Assembly (NCBI GenBank): GCA_945907245.1
Contig: CAMDTB010000021.1
Coordinates: 1 to 49,372, forward strand
From: Rhizobium sp. Q54
GTDB lineage: Bacteria > Pseudomonadota > Alphaproteobacteria > SMXS01
Length of the DNA: 49,372 bases
Direction: 5' to 3'
This document shows positions 34,796-43,638 of the stretch, piece by piece. The translations under genes and the position numbers were made by a program. Numbering within the stretch: the stretch's first letter is position 1; the number at the start of each line of letters is the position of its first letter. The notes below the pieces were generated by a model. The model did no database searches. It saw nothing but the letters and a program-made list of their open reading frames with translations, and had not been told where the DNA came from.

Positions 34796-34884
34796 CGTCT
34801 TTGCGAGGAGCGAAGCGACGTGGCAATCCAGACTCTGGTGCAGCGGCACCAACGCCTGGGTTGCCGCGCTTCGCTCGCAACGAC
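34796..34884. repeat. REP-like imperfect palindrome
   Basis: The left arm (34796-34831) contains TTGCGAGGAGCGAAGCG and GGCAATCCAG. The right arm (34855-34884) contains CCTGGGTTGCCGCGCTTCGC and TCGCAACGAC, the inverse with mismatches. The GCGAGGAGCGAAGC...GCTTCGCTCGC pattern is the common dispersed palindrome of many alphaproteobacterial genomes. It lies in the 179-bp gap after the dehydrogenase pair and could also end their transcript. Confidence 0.75.
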
Positions 34885-34961
34885 ATCGAGGGTTATTATT
34901 TCCCGCTAGCCTTATCAACTCTCCGATCCAGTTTGCTGGTTATCAGGAGGACCGTATCATT

Positions 34962-35192
34962 ATGCGTCGGCTCAAATTATTTCGAATGGGTGCTCATCAG
35001 GTCATCCGTATCCCGCGCGAATTAGAGATCGAGGGAGATACGGTTATCATACGGAAGCAGGGTAACCGCCTGGTCCTTGGGCCTGTCAGGCACCAGTCTC
35101 AGTCTCTTTTGGAGTTTCTCGCAACTTTGGAGCCGATTGACGAAGAGTTCCCGGAAATCGACGACCCGCCCCCGGAACCCGTCGACCTGTAA
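34962..35192 (+). CDS. AbrB/VapB-like antitoxin without partner
   Basis: 76 residues. The swapped-hairpin AbrB pattern reads LFRMGAHQVIRIPRELEIEGDTVIIRKQGNRLVLGP, matching VapB antitoxins (compare [23 protein letters not shown] in the VapB at 45083). The acidic tail (EFPEIDDPPPEPVDL) is where VapB proteins hold their toxin. No PIN-domain gene follows; the next gene is on the opposite strand 3 bp away. AGGAGG is 11 nt before the ATG. It is either an orphan or a relic of a lost vapBC, and its neighbour is a REP-like repeat. Confidence 0.82.
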   Translation: MRRLKLFRMGAHQVIRIPRELEIEGDTVIIRKQGNRLVLGPVRHQSQSLLEFLATLEPIDEEFPEIDDPPPEPVDL

Positions 35193-35195
35193 CCG

Positions 35196-35963
35196 TCAAA
35201 AAATCGGCCCGATGATCCCCAGTTGCGCGGCCTTCGCCACCGCCTGCGTTCGCGTCACGGCGTTCAGCTTCTGGGCGGCATTTTCGATGTGGAAGCGCGC
35301 GGTGGACGGCGAGAACGCCAGGATGACCGCGATTTCCTGGTCGGTCTTGCCGCGCGCGGCCCAGGTCAGGCACTCGATCTCGCGGCTGGTCAGATAGATG
35401 AACGCGGTCTCCGGCGCGCGGATGCCGCGGGCGGCGTCGGCGATCTGCATGAATTGCAGCGCGGCGAGCAGCAGCGTGCGCCGGTTATCGCGCCAGATCG
35501 GCTCGATGTCCAGATCGGGTTCGCGGCTCAGCCATGAGACCGACCCGACCCGGCCGCGCGACAGGTGCGTCGGCACGATGATGGCGCCGTGGATGCCCTG
35601 GCCGACCTGCCAGTCCAGCACCTTGCGCTGGATCGGCTCCAGCGCCTGCTCCTGCGGGAACGGATGGTTTGCCTGCCAGAAGAACGGCAGGTGCTGGAAC
35701 CGGCAGGCGTGCGTGGTCGGGCTGATCAGCGTGTAGTTCTGGTCGACCCACTCGTCGATCGCCGTCTTGTCCCAGCCGAACAACTCGGCGAGGCGGTTGC
35801 CGGCCTCGTCGGTCAGCGGCACGGTCGTCGAGATATCGTCGAGCGCCGCGACCAGCGGAATGCCGATCAGTTCGCCGATGCGCCGCAGCAGGCCGACGCC
35901 CTCGGCAAGCCGGGTCGCGCGCTCCAGCGCGTCGAGGCATGCATTGACGTCGTTCTGTTCCAT
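35196..35963 (-). CDS. LuxR-family regulator with autoinducer-binding-like domain
   Basis: 255 residues. The C-terminal GerE-type HTH is [44 protein letters not shown] (about 193-236). The N-terminal domain resembles the acyl-homoserine-lactone fold ([32 protein letters not shown]), but the key Asp of the lactone pocket appears replaced in the YTLISP segment, so the ligand may differ. No luxI is seen. I chose ATG at 35963; a TTG at 35984 would overlap the putative lux box. It is divergent from P450 C, which it probably controls. Confidence 0.92.
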   Translation of the reverse strand: MEQNDVNACLDALERATRLAEGVGLLRRIGELIGIPLVAALDDISTTVPLTDEAGNRLAELFGWDKTAIDEWVDQNYTLISPTTHACRFQHLPFFWQANHPFPQEQALEPIQRKVLDWQVGQGIHGAIIVPTHLSRGRVGSVSWLSREPDLDIEPIWRDNRRTLLLAALQFMQIADAARGIRAPETAFIYLTSREIECLTWAARGKTDQEIAVILAFSPSTARFHIENAAQKLNAVTRTQAVAKAAQLGIIGPIF

Positions 35964-35983
35964 CCGCGACCGGCGCTCCCTCA

Positions 35984-36003
35984 ACCTGTCGATTCCGAGA
36001 GGT
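35984..36003. promoter_or_regulatory. lux-box-like 20-mer between the LuxR gene and P450 C
   Basis: ACCTGTCGATTCCGAGAGGT is an imperfect dyad (7 of 10 positions) with the outer ACCTGT and AGGT of the classical Vibrio lux box and the right length. It lies 20 bp from the regulator ATG and 62 bp from the P450 ATG, a natural operator place for both promoters. Confidence 0.65.
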
Positions 36004-36065
36004 AGACGTTACAGGCCCGTGCGCCCAAACTCCACGCCATCGGGAATACGGGGAAGCGTACCGAG

Positions 36066-37310
36066 ATGAACAAGCCAGAGCAGTTCAGCCTGCTGGACCC
36101 TGCCGTGCAGCAGTGTCCTTTCGGCTATTACAAGGTGCTCCGCGAGGCGGCGCCGGTCTACCTGATGCCGGAGACCGGCATGTACATCGTCACGTCCTAT
36201 GACCTGCTGATGGAGGTGATGAAGAACAACCGGGTCTACTCGAACCTGGCGCCCTCCGGCCGCCGCGCCGGCCTGTACTGCGAGGAAGCCGAAAAGATCA
36301 TCAACGAGAAGGGCTATGGCCGGTTCATGCCGACCATCGTCAACAACGACCAGCCCGGTCACACGGTCTACCGTGGCCTGGTCAACGACGCGTTCCGCGC
36401 CGGCCGCATCCGCCAGATGGAAGCCTACATCACCGAGGTGGTGACCCAGCTGGTCGAGAAATTCGCCGGCAAGGGCGAATGCGACGCCGTCGCCGACCTG
36501 GCTGTGCCGGTGCCCATGTATGTCATCGCCGACCAGCTCGGCGTGCCGCGCGAGGATTTCCAGAAGTTCAAGGAATGGTCCGACGCCTGGGTGATCGGCC
36601 TCGGCATGAAGGTGCCGGACGCGGTGCTGATCGACGCCGCCGAGAAGGTCGTCGAGATGCAGCACTACATGATCGCCCGCATGGCCGAGCGCCGGATCGA
36701 ACCGCGCGACGACATCATGAGCGATCTCGTCCAGGCCACCTACAATGGCGAGCGGCCGCTGACCGACAGGGAAGTGCTGTCGATCGTCGAGCAGATCCTG
36801 GTGGCTGGCAACGAGACCACCACCAACGGCATCGCCAACGGCCTGCAGCAACTCGCCGAAGATCAGGGCCTTCAGGCGCGGCTGCGCGCCAACCCGGAAC
36901 TGCTTCCCAAGTTCGTCGAAGAGATCCTGCGGGTCGAATCACCGGTTCAGGGACTGTTCCGCTATGTGCTCGAGGACACCGAACTGGGCGGCGTGCGCAT
37001 CCCGAAGGGCGCGACTGTGATGATCCGCTATGCCGCCGGTAACCGGGACGAGGCCAAGTTCGACCACCCCGAGGAGTTCGACCTGGACCGCAAGAACAAC
37101 GGCGCCCACATCGCGTTCGGCTCGGGCATCCACCACTGTGTCGGATCCCAGCTGGCCCGCGCCGAGATGCTGGTCAGCTTCCGCGCCTTCCTCGACCGGT
37201 TCAGCCGCTTCGAACTGGCGGTGCCGTCCTCCGAAATCCACTACCACCCCAGCTTCGCGCTGCGGGGACCAACGAAACTGCCGCTTCGGCTGACGCCGAA
37301 AGCTGGTTGA
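36066..37310 (+). CDS. Cytochrome P450 (C)
   Basis: 414 residues. It has AGNETTTNGIANG near residue 246, EEILRVESP near 285 and FGSGIHHCVGSQLARAE with the heme thiolate at about Cys358. It is less like P450s A and B than they are like each other. ATG at 36066 follows ACGGGGAAG. It starts a plus-strand run with the Rieske oxygenase 62 bp later. Expression is probably set by the divergent LuxR-type protein. Electron donor genes are not visible. Confidence 0.95.
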   Translation: MNKPEQFSLLDPAVQQCPFGYYKVLREAAPVYLMPETGMYIVTSYDLLMEVMKNNRVYSNLAPSGRRAGLYCEEAEKIINEKGYGRFMPTIVNNDQPGHTVYRGLVNDAFRAGRIRQMEAYITEVVTQLVEKFAGKGECDAVADLAVPVPMYVIADQLGVPREDFQKFKEWSDAWVIGLGMKVPDAVLIDAAEKVVEMQHYMIARMAERRIEPRDDIMSDLVQATYNGERPLTDREVLSIVEQILVAGNETTTNGIANGLQQLAEDQGLQARLRANPELLPKFVEEILRVESPVQGLFRYVLEDTELGGVRIPKGATVMIRYAAGNRDEAKFDHPEEFDLDRKNNGAHIAFGSGIHHCVGSQLARAEMLVSFRAFLDRFSRFELAVPSSEIHYHPSFALRGPTKLPLRLTPKAG

Positions 37311-37372
37311 GACCGACGAATCCGTGTAAAAGATGCACCAGCGCATAAAATGCCCAGCCAGGAGACCATGAC

Positions 37373-38650
37373 ATGCTGACGCAAGAGCAGATCCGGGATA
37401 TCCGCCAGCAGATCGACTTCGAATTCAAGCGCAAGTCGCCGCCGGAAGGCTTCCCCAAGTTCCCCGACCTGCCCGCCGGCCGCTACAACGACGAAGAGTT
37501 CTTCGAATTGGAGAACAAGCACTACTGGAGCAAGGTCTGGATGCTGGCCGGCACCCTCGACGAGATTCCCGAGGTCGGCAACTACATGCTGTGGGACATT
37601 GCGCGCCAGCCGATCGTCATCGTGCACGGCAAGGACGGTGTCGTCCGCTCGTTCTACAACACCTGCCGCCACCGCGGCGCGCCGGTGGTCACCGAGAAGT
37701 ACGGCACCGCCGAGCACGGGCTGGTCTGCGGCTATCACGGCTGGGTCTACAGCCACGAGGGCGATCTGGTCGGCATCCGCGACAAGCGCGACTTCGTCGA
37801 TTTCGACATGGAGTGCCGCAGCCTCTATCCGGTGAAGACCGAGATGTTCGGCAAGCTGATCTTCGTCAACTTCAACGAGGATGCGCCGTCGCTATGCGAC
37901 TACATGGGCCCGATCTCCGACGAGCTGCAGGAGTTCCAGTTCCAGAACCTGCGCCTGGTCGACCACTATGTGTGGGACCTGCACTGCAACTGGAAGATCG
38001 CCATGGAAGCCAACATGGAGGTCTACCACGTGAAGTCGATCCACCCGCAGACGGTGGACCCGAGCCTGGATTATCGCGGCAACGTCAACACGCTCTACCC
38101 GCAAGGCCACTCGCGCATGGTGGCGCCGAACCGGGTCGCCAATCGCAAGTCGGGCTACGCCCAGGCGGGGACCGACCTGCGCGAGATTGAGACGGTGGGC
38201 GAGATCGGCCGCACCTGCACCCAGTCCTACCACATCGAGCCGAACTGGGTCTCGCCGCTGGGTCCGGTGCTGTTCCCGGTGCTGCATTTCTGGCCGGTGA
38301 ACATTCGCGAGACCAAGTACGAGATTCGCTGGTTCGCCGCCGACTGGGGCACGGGTCCGGTCCCGGAGATCTTCCGCAAGCAGATCGAGTACTTCAACGT
38401 GGTGATCACCGAGGACACCCAGTTCGGCGACGCGATCCAGAAGTCGGTGGACTCATACGCGTTCAAGGGCGTGCCGCTATGCTACCAGGAGGCGCGCATC
38501 TACCACATGCACCAGAACATCGACAAGGTCATCGGCGCCAACATCGTGCCGGCGCATCTGCGCGCCGAGCCGGTGATCGGCGAGGAGTGGATTCACCCCA
38601 ACGACACCAGCGAGCGGCTGCGCCAGCAGCAGGCGATGGCGGCCGAGTAG
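37373..38650 (+). CDS. Rieske ring-hydroxylating oxygenase, alpha subunit
   Basis: 425 residues. The Rieske [2Fe-2S] ligands are C98 and H100 in CRHRGAP and C119 and H122 in CGYHGW. The catalytic iron ligands are H219 and H224 in EVYHVKSIH, preceded by Glu216 where most enzymes have a bridging Asp; carnitine oxygenase CntA also uses Glu there. The C-terminal half is the helix-grip domain. It lacks an obvious beta subunit or reductase next door, so it may be homotrimeric and use a generic reductase. ATG follows AGGAGACC. A likely role is O- or C-H oxidation in the same pathway as the P450s. Confidence 0.94.
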   Translation: MLTQEQIRDIRQQIDFEFKRKSPPEGFPKFPDLPAGRYNDEEFFELENKHYWSKVWMLAGTLDEIPEVGNYMLWDIARQPIVIVHGKDGVVRSFYNTCRHRGAPVVTEKYGTAEHGLVCGYHGWVYSHEGDLVGIRDKRDFVDFDMECRSLYPVKTEMFGKLIFVNFNEDAPSLCDYMGPISDELQEFQFQNLRLVDHYVWDLHCNWKIAMEANMEVYHVKSIHPQTVDPSLDYRGNVNTLYPQGHSRMVAPNRVANRKSGYAQAGTDLREIETVGEIGRTCTQSYHIEPNWVSPLGPVLFPVLHFWPVNIRETKYEIRWFAADWGTGPVPEIFRKQIEYFNVVITEDTQFGDAIQKSVDSYAFKGVPLCYQEARIYHMHQNIDKVIGANIVPAHLRAEPVIGEEWIHPNDTSERLRQQQAMAAE

Positions 38651-38669
38651 GTCGACGGGTTAAGGTTGG

Positions 38670-38697
38670 ACGGGCGGCGGAGCGATCCGCCGCCCGT
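38670..38697 (+). terminator. Strong hairpin after the Rieske gene
   Basis: ACGGGCGGCGGA/TCCGCCGCCCGT, a perfect 12-bp stem with a GNRA-type GCGA loop, 19 bp after the stop. It is followed by ACTCACGTCTGG, so there is no T-run; it may work with Rho, or shield the transcript end. Confidence 0.55.
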
Positions 38698-38784
38698 ACT
38701 CACGTCTGGTCTTTAGTGACGATCATCTTTCCGTTTCCGGATGAAGGATCCAAAAGCGGGATGATCTTTTGGGGAGAATGAACC

Positions 38785-39324
38785 ATGAGCCTGATCCGCT
38801 ATCCCATCCAGCAATACGCCTATGTGGTCGACGACATCGAGGCGGCGTGCATGCGCTGGGTCGATCTGGTCGGCGCGGGCCCCTTCTTCCTGATGCCGCA
38901 TCACAAGTCGCGCGACACCGTCTATCGCGGCAAGCCGTGCGACGTCGACGTGTCCTATGCGTTCGGCCAGGCCGGGCCGGCGCACATCCAGCTCATCCAG
39001 GTCCACAATGACGAGCCGTCCTGCTATGGCGACATGTACAAGAAGGGCGAGCAGGGCTTCCACCACTTTGCCATCCTGGTGCCGAACATCGAGGAGGAGA
39101 AGAAGCGGTTCGAGAAGGCCGGCTGCGAGTCTGTGACCGAGCTGTTCTCGTCGGCGCGCGTGGCCTACATGGATGCCCGCCACCTGTTCGGCTGCTTCGT
39201 CGAACTCTACCAGGACAATCCGCAGGTGCGCGCGTCGTTCCAGGAATGGAAGGACCTGCACGAGGCCTGGGACGGCAAGACCGATCCGATCCGCGTCCGG
39301 CACTGGACCCCGCCCAAGGAATAG
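38785..39324 (+). CDS. VOC/glyoxalase-superfamily protein
   Basis: 179 residues with two beta-alpha-beta-beta-beta units: IQQYAYVVDDIEAACMRWVDLVGAGPF and FHHFAILVPNIEEEKKRFEKAG. Candidate metal ligands are the His in GFHHFAIL and a Glu in CFVELYQ. VOC members include dioxygenases, epimerases and lyases. It has GGGGAG with an ATG 8 nt further. It lies downstream of the Rieske gene behind a hairpin; same strand as the CoA transferase next to it. Confidence 0.85.
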   Translation: MSLIRYPIQQYAYVVDDIEAACMRWVDLVGAGPFFLMPHHKSRDTVYRGKPCDVDVSYAFGQAGPAHIQLIQVHNDEPSCYGDMYKKGEQGFHHFAILVPNIEEEKKRFEKAGCESVTELFSSARVAYMDARHLFGCFVELYQDNPQVRASFQEWKDLHEAWDGKTDPIRVRHWTPPKE

Positions 39325-39446
39325 CGGCGTTCCACCATCGAGGATGGCCCGGGGTTCCGGACGGCGCGATGATGGCGCAAGGCTATTTTCCTGCGCCTTG
39401 TCCCTGCACTATCCTGAACATGTACCAATCTTGAGACGGGGGAACG

Positions 39447-40670
39447 ATGACACAATCCAGGCGCGGACCGCTCGACGGCGTTCGGGTGATCGACATGTCG
39501 ACCGTGCTGCTCGGTCCCTATGCGGGCCAGATTCTCGGCGATCTGGGCGCCGACGTGATCCGGGTGGAATCGCCCAAGGCCGACATGACCCGCTGGGCGG
39601 GACCCTCGGCCCATCCCGGATTCTCGCCGATCTTCATGAACTGCAACCGCAACAAGCGGTCGCTGTGCCTGGACCTGAAGAAGGACGGCGCGCTGGAGGC
39701 GCTGGTCGAGCTGGTCAGGACCGCCGACGTATTCCTGCATAATGTCAGACTGGAGGCTATCGAGCGCCTGGGCCTGGGCTACGAGGCCGTGCGCGCCATC
39801 AAGCCGGACATTGTCTATGTCCATTGCGTCGGCTTCGGCAGCGAGGGCGCCTTCGCCGGCCGGCCAGCCTATGACGATCTGGTCCAGGCGGCATCGAGCG
39901 CGGTCAGCCTCAACCGGCTGATCGACCCGGACGAGGAGCCGCGCTACATCGCCACACTCGCCGCCGACAAGACCACCGGCCTGCACGCGGCCTACGCCAC
40001 CATGGCCGCCCTGTTCCACCGCGAGCGGACGGGCGAGGGCCAGTTCGTCGAGGTGCCGATGCTGGAGAGCTTCGCCTCGTTCCTGATGATCGAGCACATG
40101 AACGGCCATACCTGGGAACCGCCGCAGGGCGACTATGGCTATCACCGCATCATCAACATCAACCGCAAACCCTATCGGACGAAGGACGGCTTTATCTGCA
40201 TCATGCCCTATTCGACGGATCAGTGGCGAAGCGCGCTGCGCCTCGGCGGCATCCCGATCACCGACGACGACCCACGGCTGCAGACCATGGGCGGTCTCGC
40301 CCGCCATTTCCGTGAGCTTTACGGCCTGCTCTGCGAGGTCACGGTAACCCGTACCAGCGACGAATGGATGACCCTGCTGACCGAGCAAGACATCCCGGTG
40401 ATGCGGGTCAACCGGGTCGAGGACCTGAAGACCGAGGAGCACCTGTCCAGCGTCGGCTTCTTCGAGGAACGCGAGCATCCCACCGAAGGCGTGTGGCGCT
40501 CCATGCGCCAGCCAGTGAAATTCGCGCAAACGCCCGCCTCAGTCCGCCGCGACCCGCCGGGTCTGGGCGAGCACAACAGGGAAGTGCTGCTGGAAGCGGG
40601 GCTGAGCGCCGAGACGGTCAGCGCGCTGGAAGCATCAGGCGCGCTGCACAGCCGGTTGCCGAAGGATTAG
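39447..40670 (+). CDS. CaiB/BaiF family CoA transferase
   Basis: 407 residues. It has VRVIDMSTVLLGPYAGQILGDLGADVIRVESP at the start, NRNKRSLCLDL near 70 and ADVFLHNVR near 95. The probable catalytic Asp is in TLAADKTTG near 175. It forms a CoA thioester by transfer, probably activating the oxidised product of the P450 or Rieske steps. ATG follows ACGGGGGAAC. Its stop overlaps the convergent EthD-like gene by 4 nt. It is distinct from the CoA transferase at 13088. Confidence 0.92.
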   Translation: MTQSRRGPLDGVRVIDMSTVLLGPYAGQILGDLGADVIRVESPKADMTRWAGPSAHPGFSPIFMNCNRNKRSLCLDLKKDGALEALVELVRTADVFLHNVRLEAIERLGLGYEAVRAIKPDIVYVHCVGFGSEGAFAGRPAYDDLVQAASSAVSLNRLIDPDEEPRYIATLAADKTTGLHAAYATMAALFHRERTGEGQFVEVPMLESFASFLMIEHMNGHTWEPPQGDYGYHRIININRKPYRTKDGFICIMPYSTDQWRSALRLGGIPITDDDPRLQTMGGLARHFRELYGLLCEVTVTRTSDEWMTLLTEQDIPVMRVNRVEDLKTEEHLSSVGFFEEREHPTEGVWRSMRQPVKFAQTPASVRRDPPGLGEHNREVLLEAGLSAETVSALEASGALHSRLPKD

Positions 40671-41341
40671 GAGTCCCAGACCACGCGGTTCTCGTCGACG
40701 AACATGGCGCGGGTCGCGCCCCGGTCGATGAAATTCTCGACGGTGCGGTCGGCGGGCGCGTCGGCGTCCTGTTCCTGGGCGGCGCTGTCCGCCCACCACA
40801 ATTCCTCGACGCCGTCGTAGAGCGGCTCCTTGCCGGCATAGGCTTCGCCGACGACCGGCGACTTCACCCAGCGCTGCAGCCTGGCGCCGCCGCTGAACAC
40901 GGGCTTGTCCCGCGCCAGCCAGAATTCGAGGAACGCGGCGTGACTAACCCTGGGGTTCCGCTTCAGGAAGAACAGCACCTTCACCGGCCGCGCGTCCCTG
41001 GACAGCTTCGGGCCGTCGATCATTACCTTCTCGTGGACCAGCACACCATCCGAACGCACCCGCATGAAGGCGGGTTCGTCGATGAAGGCGCCGGTCATGT
41101 ATTCGGGCATGGAGGTCAGGCGGTAGGCCGCCTCCAGCGAATCGAGCCACACCTCGGGGCAGCCGTCCGACGGCGGCTGGAAGCCGGGAAAGGGCTTCGG
41201 CGCCCGGTGATTCTGGACGTAACGCCGCATCACCGGCACCAGCTTCACCGCGTGGTCGGCGTGCGGGCCGCGCCAGTGGGCGTGGAACTGGTCCTGGCTG
41301 ATGTCGCCGCGCTTGTGCAGCATGCCGAAGCTCTTGATCAT
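40667..41341 (-). CDS. EthD-domain (dimeric alpha-beta barrel) protein
   Basis: 224 residues made of two ferredoxin-like EthD-type repeats. The first reads IKSFGMLHKRGDISQDQFHAHWRGPHADHAVKL...MRRYVQNHRA, the second VLFFLKRNPRVSHAAFLEFWLARDKPVF. EthD proteins accompany P450s (for example in ethyl tert-butyl ether degradation) and some polyketide enzymes; catalytic roles vary. ATG at 41341 follows AGGGGAC. It is alone on the minus strand between two plus-strand genes. Confidence 0.8.
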   Translation of the reverse strand: MIKSFGMLHKRGDISQDQFHAHWRGPHADHAVKLVPVMRRYVQNHRAPKPFPGFQPPSDGCPEVWLDSLEAAYRLTSMPEYMTGAFIDEPAFMRVRSDGVLVHEKVMIDGPKLSRDARPVKVLFFLKRNPRVSHAAFLEFWLARDKPVFSGGARLQRWVKSPVVGEAYAGKEPLYDGVEELWWADSAAQEQDADAPADRTVENFIDRGATRAMFVDENRVVWDS

Positions 41342-41475
41342 CGTCGTCCCCTGTCTCGCGCCCTGTCCGGGACGCGTTTCGCCGAACTGTAACAGGCACC
41401 TTCGCGAGCGCAACGCGCTTTCGGCTTGGCAATCCGGAAACCTCTCGTCAAACTTGTTACCGGGGAGAAATATAG

Positions 41476-42852
41476 ATGCCGAACACGGATGCCGCCGCGC
41501 CCGAGGGCCGGAAACTCAGCAGGAAGACCATCTTCTTCTACGGCCTCACCGACATGCCGGTGATGATGGCGCTCATCCCGCTGGCGGTGTTCCTGCCCAA
41601 CTACTACACCAGCGACCTGAAGCTCGACCTCGTGATGGTGGCGAACGTGCTGCTGATCACCCGGCTGCTGGATCTGCTGGTCGATCCGATGATCGGCTGG
41701 CTGAGCGACAGGAGTCAGTCGCGCTGGGGACGGCGTCGTCCGTGGATCCTGGCGTCGGCGCCGATCCTCGCCATCTCGTTCTACATGCTGTTCCTGCCGC
41801 CGCCGGACGCGACCATCTGGTACCTGGCCGGTTGGATCATGCTGATGTGGATCGGCTGGTCCATGCTGCTGATCCCTTACTACGCCTGGGCGGCCGAACT
41901 GTCGGAGGACTTCCACGAACGGTCGGTCATCACCGGCTGGCGCTCCATGGCGGGCGTTATCGGCCAGTTTCTCGCGCAGGCGCTGCCGGTATTCGCGCTG
42001 CTCGTCTTCGGTTACGGCGGCACCGGCGAGGCCCTGAAGCTTGTCGGCATCATGGTGGTGGTGCTGGTGCCAGTCTGCATCCTGCTGACAGTCACCAATG
42101 TGCCCGAGAAGCAGAACTACGTCCGCTCGGTCATGCCGCTGCTCACGGGGGTGAAGCTGATGTTCGCCAACGGCCCGTTCCTGCGGCTGGCGCTGGCGTT
42201 CTTCGTCGGCTTCACCGCGCTTTCGATCACCACCACGCTCTATCTGTTCTACGTCCGTCACGTGGTCGGCGAGCAGAAGATCGGCGTCTACATGTTGCTT
42301 GTGGTTTACATCTGCAACATGGCGGCGGTGCCGTTCTGGGTCTGGCTGTCGCGCCGCACCGGCAAGCACAAGGCCTGGATATTCAGCTTCGTGCTGATCA
42401 GCATCGCCAACCCGTTCTATATGCTGCTCGGGCCGGGCGATTTCTGGTGGATGCTGCCCATGACCATGGCTTCGGGTATCGCCGCCGGCGCCTTTATGTC
42501 GCTGCCCAATTCAATGAAGGCCGACGTCATCGATCTGGATTCGCTGCGCTCCGGCGAGGACCGGGCGGCGCTGTATTTCTCGGTCTGGTCCGTCATCCAG
42601 AAGCTGGCGACCGCGGTCGCCGGATGGCTGGCGCTGAGGAGCCTGGCATGGTTCGACTTCGATCCGACGATCCTCACCAACGGGCCGGACCAGATCCTGG
42701 GCCTGAAAATCATGTTCGCGGTGGTGCCGTCGATCTTCTTCCTCGGCGCCGGCCTGGTCGCCTGGCGCTATCCGATCACCGAGGCGGTCCACGCCGACGT
42801 GCGCGCCCAACTCGAGGCGCGCCGCAGGCTCGCGCCCGCGGTGGCCGAATAG
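41476..42852 (+). CDS. GPH-type (MelB-like) cation symporter
   Basis: 458 residues, 12 helices. The diagnostic DPMIGWLSDRSQSRWGRRRPWI is near residue 75, with ISFYMLFLPP and YYAWAAELSEDFHERSVITGWR near 135. This is the glycoside-pentoside-hexuronide group of MFS_2. Many members in this setting are unassigned and may move non-sugar substrates. GGGGAG precedes the ATG by 9 nt. Inner membrane. Convergent with the SDR, with only 1 bp between stops. Confidence 0.92.
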   Translation: MPNTDAAAPEGRKLSRKTIFFYGLTDMPVMMALIPLAVFLPNYYTSDLKLDLVMVANVLLITRLLDLLVDPMIGWLSDRSQSRWGRRRPWILASAPILAISFYMLFLPPPDATIWYLAGWIMLMWIGWSMLLIPYYAWAAELSEDFHERSVITGWRSMAGVIGQFLAQALPVFALLVFGYGGTGEALKLVGIMVVVLVPVCILLTVTNVPEKQNYVRSVMPLLTGVKLMFANGPFLRLALAFFVGFTALSITTTLYLFYVRHVVGEQKIGVYMLLVVYICNMAAVPFWVWLSRRTGKHKAWIFSFVLISIANPFYMLLGPGDFWWMLPMTMASGIAAGAFMSLPNSMKADVIDLDSLRSGEDRAALYFSVWSVIQKLATAVAGWLALRSLAWFDFDPTILTNGPDQILGLKIMFAVVPSIFFLGAGLVAWRYPITEAVHADVRAQLEARRRLAPAVAE

Positions 42853-42853
42853 T

Positions 42854-43630
42854 TCAGGGAACGATGCCCTCCATCGAGGTGACCGTGTTGTCGACGATCA
42901 TCTCGGCGCCGTTGGTGTACTTGCTCTCGTCGGACGCCAGGTAGAGCACCATGTAGCCGATGTCGTCCGGCTGGCCGGGCGTCGTGCCGCGCACCGACGG
43001 CTTGTTGCGCGGGTCCCGGGCGATGGCCTCGGCGACCTGCTTGCCGACCGCCTGGGTCATCGGCGTGACGATGCCGCCCGGATGCACCGAGTTGACACGG
43101 ATCTTGTCGCCGTTCTGGGCGCAGTGGACGGCGGCCGCCTTGCTCATCAGCCGGATCGCGCCCTTGGCTGCGGCGTAGGCGAACACGTAAGGGACGCCGA
43201 CGATGCCGGCGATCGACGACATGTTGACGATCGAGCACGGCTCGCCGCTCTCGCGCATCAGCGGGATGGCGTGCTTCATGCCGTAGAAGGTGGCGTCGGT
43301 GCTGACCGCGTTGACCGCGCGCCACTGCTCCTCGGTGCAGGTCTCCACGGTCCCGGGGATGACGATGCCGGCATTGTTCACCAGCACGTTCAGCTTGCCG
43401 TACCTGTCTTTGACATGCGCCAGGAAGGTGACCCAGTTGGCCTCCTTCGTGACGTCCAGATGGTAGTATTCGGCGCCGATCTCGGCGGCCAGCGCCTTGC
43501 CCTTCTCGTCGGCGATGTCGGCGATGATCACCTTGCCGCCTTCGCGCGCCAGCAGCCGGCAATCGGATTCGCCCAGCCCCATGGCGCCGCCCGTGACGAT
43601 GCAGACCTTGCCCTCGACCCGTCCAGTCAT
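42854..43630 (-). CDS. Short-chain dehydrogenase/reductase
   Basis: 258 residues, classical SDR. Cofactor motif TGGAMGLG (residues 13-20) and an Asp in IADIAD favour NAD. NNAG is near 90, the catalytic Ser in NMSSIAG near 140 and YAAAK near 155, and HPGGIVTPM near 185. AGGAG lies 5 nt before the ATG at 43630; the longer start (43666) adds 12 residues that overlap the previous gene. It is 8 bp after the VOC gene, so a two-gene operon that may oxidise an alcohol and then process the product. Confidence 0.93.
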   Translation of the reverse strand: MTGRVEGKVCIVTGGAMGLGESDCRLLAREGGKVIIADIADEKGKALAAEIGAEYYHLDVTKEANWVTFLAHVKDRYGKLNVLVNNAGIVIPGTVETCTEEQWRAVNAVSTDATFYGMKHAIPLMRESGEPCSIVNMSSIAGIVGVPYVFAYAAAKGAIRLMSKAAAVHCAQNGDKIRVNSVHPGGIVTPMTQAVGKQVAEAIARDPRNKPSVRGTTPGQPDDIGYMVLYLASDESKYTNGAEMIVDNTVTSMEGIVP

Positions 43631-43638
43631 GTGTTCTC

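Noticed and set aside
34796-34884. The inverted repeat as a tRNA or riboswitch
   Set aside because: It matches a dispersed REP-like palindrome and no cloverleaf or T-loop sequence can be found.
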